DNA of 28,998 nt from an uncultured Erysipelotrichaceae bacterium (GCA_951801995.1 CATOOY010000005.1:1-28998), one strand, 5' to 3'; shown: positions 1-8,638, counted from the stretch's first letter. Numbers and translations: made by a program. The notes: generated by a model from the sequence alone, not told the origin.

Positions 1-1
1 A

Positions 2-430
2 TTAGATATATCAAAAGCACGAGTTTATATCTTAAAAGAAGAATTAAGACAAATGGAAATTTATGAAGAAGAGGCTTTAGAAGAAGTAAAATTTACTAGC
101 ACCTGTCCTTTATATCGTTATCTTTCTAAAAACGCAGACATGGATATAAAAGGTTTATTTGAAATGACAAAAGTAGGAGAATTTGGTTTTCGTTATAATG
201 AATTTCCAACCTTTCATACACCCTATGAATTTTTCAAAATGACAACAAACGAAGAAATATATGGACCATTTGCTATTGATATATTAGTTTGCTTTCTTCG
301 CGCTTGTCATATAAACGGAAAAGATTTAATACTTTGTGGACGAATGATAGAAGAAGAATCCAAAAAACTCATCCAAAAATTAAGTGAAGAAATGCCAATC
401 AAAAAAGGATATCAAAAAACACTTTCATAA
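2..430 (+). CDS. Unrecognised protein, C-terminal part (5' end outside window)
   Basis: The reading frame is open from the first complete codon of the window to a TAA at 428-430, so the gene begins upstream. The first in-window ATG, at 53, has no Shine-Dalgarno sequence and is probably internal. About 142 residues are visible. They are soluble and mixed-charge, with no membrane segment and no motif I can assign. Conserved-looking aromatic and Pro-rich stretches (FGFRYNEFPTFHTPYEFF) are followed by a helical C-terminus rich in Glu and Lys. It converges on the synthetase operon and ends in a strong hairpin terminator. I do not recognise the family. It is probably a real gene, because the frame is clean and the terminator sits exactly at its stop. 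Confidence 0.7.
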   Translation, partial: LDISKARVYILKEELRQMEIYEEEALEEVKFTSTCPLYRYLSKNADMDIKGLFEMTKVGEFGFRYNEFPTFHTPYEFFKMTTNEEIYGPFAIDILVCFLRACHINGKDLILCGRMIEEESKKLIQKLSEEMPIKKGYQKTLS

Positions 431-446
431 AGAAAAGTGTTTTTTT
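414..446. terminator. Bidirectional intrinsic terminator
   Basis: A 12-bp perfect stem (414-425 paired with 434-445) has an 8-nt loop and a T-run on the + strand. The matching A-run gives a T-run on the - strand, so it can end both the partial + gene and the gltX operon. The stop codon of the + gene lies in the loop. Confidence 0.85.
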
Positions 447-471
447 ATGTTTAAATGATAAAAGGAACGTA

Positions 472-2118
472 TTACTTCAATAAATCTATTCTTTTTAAAA
501 TACGTTCTTTACCAAGTATCTGTATAATATCATATAAATTAGGGGTCATTGCTTTAGAAGTAAGAGCAACTCTAAGAACCATACTAATATCTCCAATATG
601 ACCTTTAAAAGCTTCTGGATTTTGCTTATATTCTTTTACTTCCCTAGCATAACCAAACTCCTCTGCTAAATCTTTTAATTTAAGAAACCAAGTAGGTTCA
701 TCAAAAGAAGCATCATAATATTTTTCTAAATAAGTATTCAAAATATTTAGAATTTCCTTTTTATCAGCAATAGTACCCCATTCATACATATTAGGAGTAA
801 AAAGTTCATCATACATATACCATATTTGATTTTTTATATCACTATACGCATAGAAATCCTTTCTTGGCTTTTTTTGCTCTCTTTCAATATTTAAAATAGC
901 AATTGTTTCTTCTTTATATTTAGAAATAAGTGCAAAAAATTCCTTATCATATTGAGAAGCAAAATGAAGTAATTGTTCATATATAGTAGTAGCCTTTAAA
1001 GTACTCAAATAATTTCTAGAAATATTCTTGAGTTTTTCCAAATCAAACATTGCACCACTTTTACTCATCTTCTTAAAATCAAAAGTAAAATCATCTATTG
1101 TTTTATCTTTATTATATATTAAAAATTCTTCAAAATTAGAATTAGCAACAGTCATCAAATAAGTAGTAACAGCCTCTACTGGAATTCCTTCTTCCTCATA
1201 AAAACGAACAGCTGCTTCTGGATCCTTTCTTTTAGAAAGTTTTCTTCTCACACCATTTTCCTCTTTCATCAAAGGAGAAATATGAGCATACTTAGGAATA
1301 TTAGCCCCAATAGCTTTAAAAAGTTCAACATGAATTGGAACAGAAGAAAGCCATTCATCCCCACGTATAACATGTGTAGTTTTCATTAAATGATCATCAA
1401 CAGCATGTGCAAAATGATAAGTAGGCAGCCCATCAGCCTTCATAATAACAGTATCAATATCATTCTCTGGCATCACAACTTTTCCTTTTACTAAATCTTT
1501 TATCACCACTTTTTTTTCAAAATCTCCCTGTGATAAATAACGAATTGTAAAAGGTTCCCCTTTTTGGATTCTTTCTATAATCTCTTCTTCTTTCAAAAAG
1601 CGATCTTTTGCATACTTACCATAGTAACCAATTCTCTCTTTTTTACTTTCTTGTTTTTTTCTTATTTCTTCTAATTCCTCTGATGTAACAAAAGAGACAT
1701 AAGCCTTTCCTTTTAAAAGTAAATCACGAATATAAGCATGATAAATTTCTTTTCTATTACTTTGTAAATAAGGTCCATAAGAACCAGTTTCCTGATTTTC
1801 ACCCATCATTCCTTCATCAAAAGTAATATGAAAATGTTTTAAATCATGAACAATACTTTCTACGCCATTGGAAACTTCTCTTTTCTTATCTGTATCCTCA
1901 ATACGAAGGAAATATACACCCCCTGTATCATGTGCTATTTTTTGTCCAATAAGAGATGAATATAAATGTCCCATATGTACTTTACCAGTAGGACTAGGTG
2001 CATAACGTGTAACAATAGCACCCTCTTTTAAATTACGTGGTACATATTTTTCTTCATAATAAGAAACAGGTTTCACCTTATCATCAAAAATAAGTTTGCT
2101 TACTTTTTCATTTGCCAT
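472..2118 (-). CDS. gltX: Glutamate--tRNA ligase (class I)
   Basis: Charges tRNA with glutamate in the cytosol. The class I ATP-binding signature appears as HMGH at residues 48-51 inside YAPSPTGKVHMGH, and the KMSKS-type loop is KLSKRK at 293-298. The block LPTYHFAHAVDDH (231-243) followed by THVIRGDEWLSS is typical of GluRS. At 548 aa it is longer than the usual 470-490 aa bacterial enzyme, with a roughly 30-residue N-terminal extension before the Rossmann fold and a helical C-terminal anticodon domain. The ATG at 2118 follows an AGGATGA site. It is the last gene of the T-box operon, 13 nt after aspS. Whether it discriminates tRNA-Glu from tRNA-Gln cannot be read from this window, since no glnS or gatCAB is present. 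Confidence 0.93.
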   Translation of the reverse strand: MANEKVSKLIFDDKVKPVSYYEEKYVPRNLKEGAIVTRYAPSPTGKVHMGHLYSSLIGQKIAHDTGGVYFLRIEDTDKKREVSNGVESIVHDLKHFHITFDEGMMGENQETGSYGPYLQSNRKEIYHAYIRDLLLKGKAYVSFVTSEELEEIRKKQESKKERIGYYGKYAKDRFLKEEEIIERIQKGEPFTIRYLSQGDFEKKVVIKDLVKGKVVMPENDIDTVIMKADGLPTYHFAHAVDDHLMKTTHVIRGDEWLSSVPIHVELFKAIGANIPKYAHISPLMKEENGVRRKLSKRKDPEAAVRFYEEEGIPVEAVTTYLMTVANSNFEEFLIYNKDKTIDDFTFDFKKMSKSGAMFDLEKLKNISRNYLSTLKATTIYEQLLHFASQYDKEFFALISKYKEETIAILNIEREQKKPRKDFYAYSDIKNQIWYMYDELFTPNMYEWGTIADKKEILNILNTYLEKYYDASFDEPTWFLKLKDLAEEFGYAREVKEYKQNPEAFKGHIGDISMVLRVALTSKAMTPNLYDIIQILGKERILKRIDLLK

Positions 2119-2131
2119 AATATCATCCTTT

Positions 2132-3445
2132 CTATGGTTTTAAACGAGTAGGACCTCTATAAATAAAAGTCGCTTCTCTTATATTATCTATTTCAAATAT
2201 TTGCATCATAATTCTAGCAATCCCAACACCATATCCACCATGAGGAGGACATCCATATTTGAAAAATTCCAAATAAAAGGCTAAATCTTTAGGATCAATT
2301 TCTTTTTCTATCATTTGTTTTTTAAGAATTTCATAACGATGTTCTCTTTGTGCGCCTGTTGTAATTTCAACCCCCTTAAAAAGTAAATCATAACTATTGG
2401 TAAGACCTTCCTCATCTAACATATGATAAAAAGGTCTAGCTGAAAAAGGAAACTTTGTAATAAACACAAAATCAGACTGATATTTTTCTTTTACATACTG
2501 ACATAAAAGATTTTCTTCTTTTCTTTCAAAATCATCCTCTCTCTCACTAACATAGTTATATTTTTCTTTTAAAATTTGTTTAGCCTCTTTAAAAGTAATT
2601 CTAGGAAACTTTACTCCTGTATTACTAATATCAACATGAAATACTTCTTTTATTCTTTCTCCATATACTTCTTTTAATCGGTTGAAAGCATATTTAAAAG
2701 ATTCTTCCTGTACATCCATCACATCTGCAAAAGATTGAATAAAAGATATCTCTACATCTGCCATATTAATTTCAGTAGCATGATAAGAAGTATGAGAATT
2801 TTCAGCACGGAAAGCAGGACCTATCTCAAAAATTTTATCAAATCCACTTGCCATAGCCATTTGTTTATAAAATTGAGGAGATTGTGATAAAGTAGCTTCC
2901 TCCCCAAAATAATTAAATTTAAATACTTCTGCTCCTGATTCAGCAGCTTTAGCAGCAATTTTAGGAGAATGTATTTCCATAAAGCCATGACGGATATAAT
3001 ATTCTCGCAAAGCATGTTCAAAAAGAGTTTGACATTGAAAAAACAAAATATTTTCTTCCCTTCGAAGATCAATAAAACGAAAATCCAATCTTGTTTCTCT
3101 TAAACTATTATCTTTACTTTTGTAATCAAAAGGCAGTTCTGGTAAAGAGGTACTTGTAACAGCTATTTTACTTGGTAAAATCTCCACTCCTTTTAACTTT
3201 ACCTTTTCATTTAAAGAGACTTTTCCTTTAATAAAAACAGTACTTTCTAAAGTAAGATTAGATAAAATATCATTCAAAACAGTATTATTTTCATTTTTCT
3301 CAACTGTTATTTGTACCTTACCAGTACGATCACGCAATATCAAAAATTGTACATATTGCAAATCCCTTATTTTATCTACAAAACCTTGTAATGTAACTTC
3401 TTTGTCTAAATAATTCTTAATATCTTGGATATAAATTCTTTCCAC
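2132..3445 (-). CDS. aspS: Aspartate--tRNA ligase, archaeal/eukaryotic type
   Basis: Class II synthetase that charges tRNA with aspartate. An N-terminal OB-fold anticodon-binding domain (about 1-105) is followed by the catalytic core, with motif 2 around EIGPAFRAENSHTSYHATE (207-225) and motif 3 GVGIARIMMQ (406-415). The 437-aa length and the absence of the GAD insertion place it in the archaeal/eukaryotic AspRS class, not the roughly 590-aa bacterial class. Such enzymes in bacteria are often non-discriminating and also make Asp-tRNA(Asn) for amidation; that property is inferred, not shown here. The start is GTG: its G is the last base of the hisS TAG stop (one-base overlap), and an AGGAGG site lies just upstream, which implies translational coupling. 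Confidence 0.92.
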   Translation of the reverse strand: MERIYIQDIKNYLDKEVTLQGFVDKIRDLQYVQFLILRDRTGKVQITVEKNENNTVLNDILSNLTLESTVFIKGKVSLNEKVKLKGVEILPSKIAVTSTSLPELPFDYKSKDNSLRETRLDFRFIDLRREENILFFQCQTLFEHALREYYIRHGFMEIHSPKIAAKAAESGAEVFKFNYFGEEATLSQSPQFYKQMAMASGFDKIFEIGPAFRAENSHTSYHATEINMADVEISFIQSFADVMDVQEESFKYAFNRLKEVYGERIKEVFHVDISNTGVKFPRITFKEAKQILKEKYNYVSEREDDFERKEENLLCQYVKEKYQSDFVFITKFPFSARPFYHMLDEEGLTNSYDLLFKGVEITTGAQREHRYEILKKQMIEKEIDPKDLAFYLEFFKYGCPPHGGYGVGIARIMMQIFEIDNIREATFIYRGPTRLKP

Positions 3446-4716
3446 TATTCTTCCTCCTCTATTCTTTCATCTAAAAAAGATATTACATTTTCCATATGGA
3501 CATGATATTCTTCCTTTGTTTGATTATCTTTAAAAGTAACAAAATGATTTTCTACTTCTTCTTTCCCTATAATAGCAATGTATTTAGCACCTAATCTATC
3601 TGCTCTATTAAAATTAGCTTTATATTTTCGATCCATATAATCAGTATCTGCTGAAAAACCATTCATACGAAGCATTTGTACAAAAGCAAAAACCTCTTTA
3701 TTCTCCTCTAAAGTATTCGCAAAAACATACACATCTACCGCCTTAGAAGAACAAAGTTCAATATTTTCTTCTTCCAATACACTTATAAGTCTTTCAAAAC
3801 CAAGAGCAAAACCAACACCAGGCGTACTAGGGCCTCCAATATTTTCAACCAAATGATTATATCTTCCACCCCCACATAAAGCACAAGCATTTCCCTTAAT
3901 ATTTGCTTCTACCTCAAAGACAGTATGTGTATAATAATCAAGTCCTCTTACAATAGAAGTATCTATTTCATAGTCAATCTCTAAAGCATCTAAATATTTA
4001 CATACATTTTCAAAAAATACCTTACTTTCACTATTTAAATAATCTATTATTTTAGGTGCTGATTTCATATAATCTTTATGACTATCTTTCTTGCAATCTA
4101 AAATGCGTAGTGGATTTTTTAAAAATCTAGCTTTACAATCCTCACACATATCTTCTATATATGGTTCAAAATATTGAATAAGAGCACGATGATAATTTTC
4201 TCTTGATACATTATCACCAAGTGTATTTATTTTTACCTTTACTCCCTTAAGACCGAGTAATTTATAAAAAGTTACAGGAATACTAATTACCTCTGCATCC
4301 ATCATCGCACTATCGGCCCCAAATACCTCTACACCAAACTGATAAAATTCACGAAACCTACCTGCCTGTGGTCTTTCATAACGATACATAGGGCCTAAAT
4401 ACCAATTTTTACTAGGAAAAGTTTCTGTAGCATACATTTTATTTTCAAGAAAAGAACGAACAACACCAGCAGTTCCCTCAGGACGAAGTGTCATATTTCT
4501 ATCACTACGGTCTTTAAAGTCATATGTTTCCTTTGTAACAATATCTGTAGTTTCTCCTACTCCTCTATGAAAAAGTTCACTATTTTCAAAAATAGGTGTA
4601 CGAATATATTGATAATTATATTTTTCCATAAGAGAAGTAAGTAATTTTTCTAAATAAAGTATTTCTTTTCCCTTTTCCCCTATCACATCATAAGTTCCTT
4701 TTGGTTTTTGTACCAT
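3445..4716 (-). CDS. hisS: Histidine--tRNA ligase (class II)
   Basis: Charges tRNA-His. The N-terminus PKGTYDV is typical. Motif 2 is YRYERPQAGRFREFYQFG (111-128), the HisRS-specific histidine-binding motif is RGLDYYTHTVFE (257-268), and motif 3 is GVGFALGFERL (300-310). A CEDC plus DCK segment near 191-209 is usual for the Bacillota-type enzyme. A C-terminal anticodon-binding domain covers about 325-423. The 423-aa length is normal. The ATG is preceded by AAAGGGGATGA. It follows the ClpX-like gene by 13 nt and overlaps aspS by one base. Confidence 0.96.
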   Translation of the reverse strand: MVQKPKGTYDVIGEKGKEILYLEKLLTSLMEKYNYQYIRTPIFENSELFHRGVGETTDIVTKETYDFKDRSDRNMTLRPEGTAGVVRSFLENKMYATETFPSKNWYLGPMYRYERPQAGRFREFYQFGVEVFGADSAMMDAEVISIPVTFYKLLGLKGVKVKINTLGDNVSRENYHRALIQYFEPYIEDMCEDCKARFLKNPLRILDCKKDSHKDYMKSAPKIIDYLNSESKVFFENVCKYLDALEIDYEIDTSIVRGLDYYTHTVFEVEANIKGNACALCGGGRYNHLVENIGGPSTPGVGFALGFERLISVLEEENIELCSSKAVDVYVFANTLEENKEVFAFVQMLRMNGFSADTDYMDRKYKANFNRADRLGAKYIAIIGKEEVENHFVTFKDNQTKEEYHVHMENVISFLDERIEEEE

Positions 4717-4729
4717 AATTTCATCCCCT

Positions 4730-6394
4730 TTATTTTAATATAAATTCTTTTGGATTTTGAATTGTTTTTTCTGTTAATATCAATTCTTTATTATAAATAT
4801 TTCTAAAATATATCTCCCATCTACAATCTTCAAGTACTTGTTCTACTATTTTTTGAAGAGCTCGAGCTCCTAGTTTATGCTCATATGCTCTCTTTGCCAA
4901 TAATTTTATAAAATTATCAGCATATTGTAATGTAATATGATAATGATCAGAAAAAAGTTTACTGTAAAAAGAAAGGGGACTAGTTTCCCTCCTTGTAAGT
5001 ATTGTTTCAAAATCATACTCACTTAATGTATTCATAAATGCCAAAATCGGAAAACGACCCATAAATTCATCTGGCATAAGTCCAATTTTAATAAAATCAG
5101 AAACATCAATCTCCTTTAGATTTTGTTCTCTTTCTATTGAAGATTGAATTCCAATCTTTCGCATCTTTTTACTAGCATAATCAAATACATTGGAAAAGGC
5201 ACCACTAGCAAGTACAATAAGGTTCGAAGTATCAAATAAAACCTTTTTTCCATTCACTGTGACAGAGTACTCTGTTCCATCTAAAAATGGTAAAAAAGAA
5301 TTTAAAACACCACGACCAGACACATCTTCATTACTACTACTTGCTTTTTTATCAATTTCATCTAAACAAACAATACCTCTTTGTGCAAGGGTAATATCTC
5401 CTTTTGCTTGTGCAATAAGAGGAGCAAGAACATTTTCTTCAATACTACCTCCTACATATCCTGCAATCGTAATTTGTGTACTATCTGTCTTTACAAAAGG
5501 TCGATTGGCTATTTTTCCTAAATTTGTAAGGATTTCTGTTTTCCCACAACCTGTTTTTCCAACAATCAAACATCTAGGACGATAAGAAGAGTTTGGTGCC
5601 AAATCACTGGTATGTATGATAGATAAGACTTTCTTTATTGTCTCATCCTGACCAACAACTCTCTTTTTTATTTCTTCATAAGCAGATTTAACATTTATAT
5701 GTGTTAAAATTTCACTTTTGGTTTCTGTTTGAGTAGAAATGGAAACATTTTTCATATCCTTTTTTTCACTTTCCTGATTTGCAGTAGGATTTAATAAAAT
5801 CTTAGCTCTATCACTAAACTCTTTCAAATCTAGTATTTCACTACTTGCATTTTCATTTAAAAAATGAAAATATAACTTTAACTGTTCCATCCTATTTTTA
5901 TCCAAAAGATGCATAATTTCAGGTATATTTTTAGAAGGAATAAGAATATTCTTCTCTTCTAATCCCTCCTCATACAATACTTCAAATTTTTTCATATCTG
6001 CTTCTATTTCCATTTTTCTTAAAGCTTCTTTCCAAACCTGTAGTATTTTTATTCCAGACTGACTATCAAAAATTCCAAAATATATATATCTATTTAACTC
6101 ATTAAAGTATTCTTGGACTCTTTGATTTTTACTATCTATATTAGGATAATTTTTTTTCAAATCATATTTTGAAATAGGAAAAGCATAGAAATAATCAAGT
6201 TCTGATAAAACAGCTTCCTCGCTTTCCATAGCAAAATATTCTATTCCTGTTTTATGATCCAGAAACATTTCTGTAGAAAAATCCATTTCTCCATCATCCA
6301 TAATTCCAACTAATGTATAAACAAAAATACCATTTTGTACATCTAATACTGTTTTTTTAACCAAAGCAGCTATAAATTTATCATATTTTTCCAT
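4730..6394 (-). CDS. ClpX-like AAA+ ATPase without zinc-binding domain
   Basis: 554-aa AAA+ protein of the ClpX/HslU clade. In order: an unrecognised N-terminal region (1-about 210), a short polar linker (about 203-230), then the AAA+ module. Visible motifs are Walker A GKTGCGKT (279-286), a pore loop GYVG (312-315), Walker B IVCLDEID (341-348), MGRFP with a putative arginine finger (R447), and a sensor II segment GARALQ (509-514). The ClpX zinc domain (paired CxxC) is missing, and no RKH loop is visible. The ClpP-docking IGF loop may be represented by IGI (414-416). Start choice: the frame is open further upstream into the T-box, but the ATG at 6394 follows AGGGGGA and lies past the T-box terminator. 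It is the first gene of the T-box operon, ahead of hisS. Family is clear; whether it unfolds proteins for ClpP is unknown. Confidence 0.85.
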   Translation of the reverse strand: MEKYDKFIAALVKKTVLDVQNGIFVYTLVGIMDDGEMDFSTEMFLDHKTGIEYFAMESEEAVLSELDYFYAFPISKYDLKKNYPNIDSKNQRVQEYFNELNRYIYFGIFDSQSGIKILQVWKEALRKMEIEADMKKFEVLYEEGLEEKNILIPSKNIPEIMHLLDKNRMEQLKLYFHFLNENASSEILDLKEFSDRAKILLNPTANQESEKKDMKNVSISTQTETKSEILTHINVKSAYEEIKKRVVGQDETIKKVLSIIHTSDLAPNSSYRPRCLIVGKTGCGKTEILTNLGKIANRPFVKTDSTQITIAGYVGGSIEENVLAPLIAQAKGDITLAQRGIVCLDEIDKKASSSNEDVSGRGVLNSFLPFLDGTEYSVTVNGKKVLFDTSNLIVLASGAFSNVFDYASKKMRKIGIQSSIEREQNLKEIDVSDFIKIGLMPDEFMGRFPILAFMNTLSEYDFETILTRRETSPLSFYSKLFSDHYHITLQYADNFIKLLAKRAYEHKLGARALQKIVEQVLEDCRWEIYFRNIYNKELILTEKTIQNPKEFILK

Positions 6395-6409
6395 TTTTAA
6401 TCCCCCTAT

Positions 6410-6617
6410 AAAAAAACTTATATACAAAAATGTATATAAGGACGAAAAATTCCGCGGTACCACCTTATTTCATAGTATTCACTATGCACTTAACTGATAA
6501 CGCAGAAATGCGATTATTGTATTGTTTGCTATCTTTCTTATAAATCCTTATAGATGTTCTCAGCTTATCATCTTCTCTGTGATAAAGATATTATAATACT
6601 CCTTCAAACCAATAATT
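6410..6617 (-). promoter_or_regulatory. T-box riboswitch leader
   Basis: On the - strand the T-box AAGGTGGTACCGCGG lies at 6466-6452. A small stem III (CATAGT/ACTATG, 6486-6471) precedes it. A terminator hairpin (CTTATATACA with TGTATATAAG, 6440-6417) ends in seven Ts (6416-6410). The CCTTATA segment can pair either with the T-box AAGG side (antiterminator) or in the terminator. Stem I begins about 6590 (TATCTTT paired with AAAGATA) and looks short. The likely specifier in its internal loop is GAT (Asp) at 6546-6544. The leader therefore probably senses uncharged tRNA-Asp and controls the ClpX-like gene, hisS, aspS and gltX. Confidence 0.92.
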
Positions 6618-6623
6618 TGTATT

Positions 6624-6653
6624 ATTATAATATAAACTGTTAAAAAGAGTCAA
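6624..6653 (-). promoter_or_regulatory. Promoter of the T-box/synthetase operon
   Basis: -35 TTGACT (6653-6648), an 18-bp spacer and -10 TATAAT (6629-6624), with a start site expected near 6617. The -35 lies a few bases after the parE stop and no terminator separates them, so some read-through from parE is possible. Confidence 0.8.
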
Positions 6654-6655
6654 GT

Positions 6656-8560
6656 TTATATTGTATAATTATCTTCTAAAGAAAACTCTACATTTTCTTC
6701 AATCCATTCTTTTCTAGGCTCTACCTTATCTCCCATTAAAACAGAAACTCTTTTTTCAGCAAGTGCTGCATCTTGAATACTTACTTTTATCAAACTTCTA
6801 GTATCTGGATTCATAGTAGTCTCCCATAATTGATCTGCATTCATTTCTCCAAGACCTTTATATCTACTTGTATCTAATTTTACTTTACTTTTCTCACATA
6901 TTTTCTGTCTTTCTTCTTCATCCCAAGCATAATAAATAGTTTTTCCATTAGAAAGTTTATATAAAGGTGGCATAGCAATATATAAATGCCCCTCCTCAAT
7001 TAGTGGTTTCATATAACGATAAAAGAAAGTTAAAAGAAGAATTTGAATATGAGCTCCATCTACATCGGCATCTGTCATAATAATAACCTTATCATAATGA
7101 ATATCGTTTTTTTCAAAATCACTACCAACACCTGCACCGATTGTATGAATAATGGTGTTAATCTCTTCATTTTTAAGAAGTTCCTCTAATCTTGTTTTTT
7201 CACTATTGATAACTTTACCACGCAAAGATAAAATAGCTTGATACTTTCTATTTCTTCCATTTTTAGCCGTTCCTCCAGCAGAGTCTCCCTCTACTAAGAA
7301 AAGTTCATTAATAGACGAATCTTTCCCTTGAGCAGGTGTAAGTTTCCCACTAATTAACTTTTCTCTTTTGGATTTATCTTTCCCAGAACGAGCTGCTTCT
7401 CGTGCCTTACGAGCTGCTTCTCGTGCAAATTTACTTTTAATCATTTTATTCATAATTTCCTGTGCAAGACCATTATTTTCTTCTAAGAAAAATTGTAAAT
7501 GTTCAGAAACAATACTATCTACTATATTTCTAGCTTCTGGTGTCCCTAATTTTCCCTTTGTTTGTCCTTCAAACTGTAAAAGTTCTTCTGGTATTTGAAG
7601 ACTGATAATAGCTGTTAATCCTTCTCTTGTATCTGACCCTTCCAAATTTTTATCTTTTGCTTTTAAATAATTATTCTTTCTTGCATAATCATTATATACT
7701 CTTGTAAGTGCTGTTTTAAATCCTACCTCATGTGTTCCACCATCATTTGTTTTTACATTATTGACAAAAGAAATTAAATTATCATTATAAGTATCTGTAT
7801 ATTGAAAAGCTACTTCTACATGAATCCCATTTTTCATTCCCTCAAAATGAACAGGTTTATGTAATGTTTTTTTATCTTCATTTAAATATTCTACAAAAGA
7901 TTTAATTCCTTTTTCATAATGATAAAGTTCTCTTTTATCATCTGCTTCATCATATACTTCTACTGTTAAATTATTTAAAAGAAAAGCACTTTCCTGCATT
8001 CTTTCACAGACAGTTGTAAAAGAAAAATGTGTAGTGGAAAAAATAGAATGATCTGGCATAAAGTGTACCTTAGTACCTGTTTTAGATGTTTTCTCAAGTC
8101 TGCGAAGTGGAACGGTAACATTTCCTCCATTTTCAAAACGAATATAATGTTCAAAACCATCTCTTTTAATAGTAACTTCCATAAACTTGCTAAGGGCATT
8201 TACAACAGAAGCTCCTACTCCATGTAATCCACCAGATACTTTATATCCACCCTCTTCAAATTTACCACCAGCATGTAAAACAGTATAAATAACTTCAGGA
8301 GTAGACATACCACTAGAATGATTTCCAACAGGAACTCCTCTTCCCTCGTCTTCTACAGTAACACTATCGTCCTTATGAAGTGTTATTTTTATTTTTTTCC
8401 CGTATCCATTTATGACCTCATCCATTGCATTATCTACAATTTCCCATACCAAATGATGAAGGCCTCTTTTATCTGTAGACCCAATATACATACCAGGTCT
8501 TTTCCGAACTGCTTCTAATCCTTCTAATATTTTAATTGAATCTTCATTGTAGTTTTGCAT
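6656..8560 (-). CDS. parE: DNA topoisomerase IV subunit B
   Basis: ATPase subunit of the type IIA topoisomerase that decatenates chromosomes. The GHKL ATPase shows NAMDE (44-48), DEGRGVP (71-77) and GGLHGVG (110-116). The TOPRIM domain has EGDSAGG (424-430) and TDADVDG (496-502). I call ParE rather than GyrB from SGKLTPAQGK, RGKVINSEK and the C-terminus EPRKEWIEENVEF, which follow ParE wording. Length 634 aa is normal. Start: the ATG at 8560 (MQNYNED) has AAGGTGA at a suitable distance; an ATG at 8566 lies too close to it, and the longer frame from 8605 is low-complexity. No parC is adjacent, which is unusual. A 21-nt tandem duplication (7387-7425) encodes AREAARK twice. Confidence 0.88.
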   Translation of the reverse strand: MQNYNEDSIKILEGLEAVRKRPGMYIGSTDKRGLHHLVWEIVDNAMDEVINGYGKKIKITLHKDDSVTVEDEGRGVPVGNHSSGMSTPEVIYTVLHAGGKFEEGGYKVSGGLHGVGASVVNALSKFMEVTIKRDGFEHYIRFENGGNVTVPLRRLEKTSKTGTKVHFMPDHSIFSTTHFSFTTVCERMQESAFLLNNLTVEVYDEADDKRELYHYEKGIKSFVEYLNEDKKTLHKPVHFEGMKNGIHVEVAFQYTDTYNDNLISFVNNVKTNDGGTHEVGFKTALTRVYNDYARKNNYLKAKDKNLEGSDTREGLTAIISLQIPEELLQFEGQTKGKLGTPEARNIVDSIVSEHLQFFLEENNGLAQEIMNKMIKSKFAREAARKAREAARSGKDKSKREKLISGKLTPAQGKDSSINELFLVEGDSAGGTAKNGRNRKYQAILSLRGKVINSEKTRLEELLKNEEINTIIHTIGAGVGSDFEKNDIHYDKVIIMTDADVDGAHIQILLLTFFYRYMKPLIEEGHLYIAMPPLYKLSNGKTIYYAWDEEERQKICEKSKVKLDTSRYKGLGEMNADQLWETTMNPDTRSLIKVSIQDAALAEKRVSVLMGDKVEPRKEWIEENVEFSLEDNYTI

Positions 8561-8576
8561 TGTCATCACCTTATAC

Positions 8577-8605
8577 ATTATAGCAAAAAAAAAAGAAAAG
8601 AACAA
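8577..8605 (-). promoter_or_regulatory. Candidate parE promoter, very short leader
   Basis: -35 TTGTTC (8605-8600), 17-bp spacer and an extended -10 TGCTATAAT (TATAAT at 8582-8577). The predicted start near 8570 falls inside the Shine-Dalgarno sequence, so the 5' leader would be only about 10 nt. Confidence 0.55.
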
Positions 8606-8638
8606 ATATCTATTTCCTTTTTAACCATTTAAAAATTA

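Noticed and set aside
5190..5585. 131-codon frame on + inside the ClpX-like gene
   Set aside because: It is the antisense shadow of the AAA+ module, with no ribosome-binding site or promoter.
6395..6463. Upstream extension of the ClpX-like reading frame by 23 codons
   Set aside because: The extension lies inside the T-box and its terminator. The ATG at 6394 has a strong AGGGGGA site and is the sensible start.
7387..7425. 21-nt tandem repeat in parE as a mobile or regulatory repeat
   Set aside because: It encodes a helical AREAARK heptad-like repeat in the normal ParE linker and is explained by the protein.
6656..8560. gyrB as the identity of the topoisomerase gene
   Set aside because: The wording around SGKLTPAQ, KVINSEK and the WIEENVEF tail follows ParE. 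A GyrB assignment would need phylogeny to revive.
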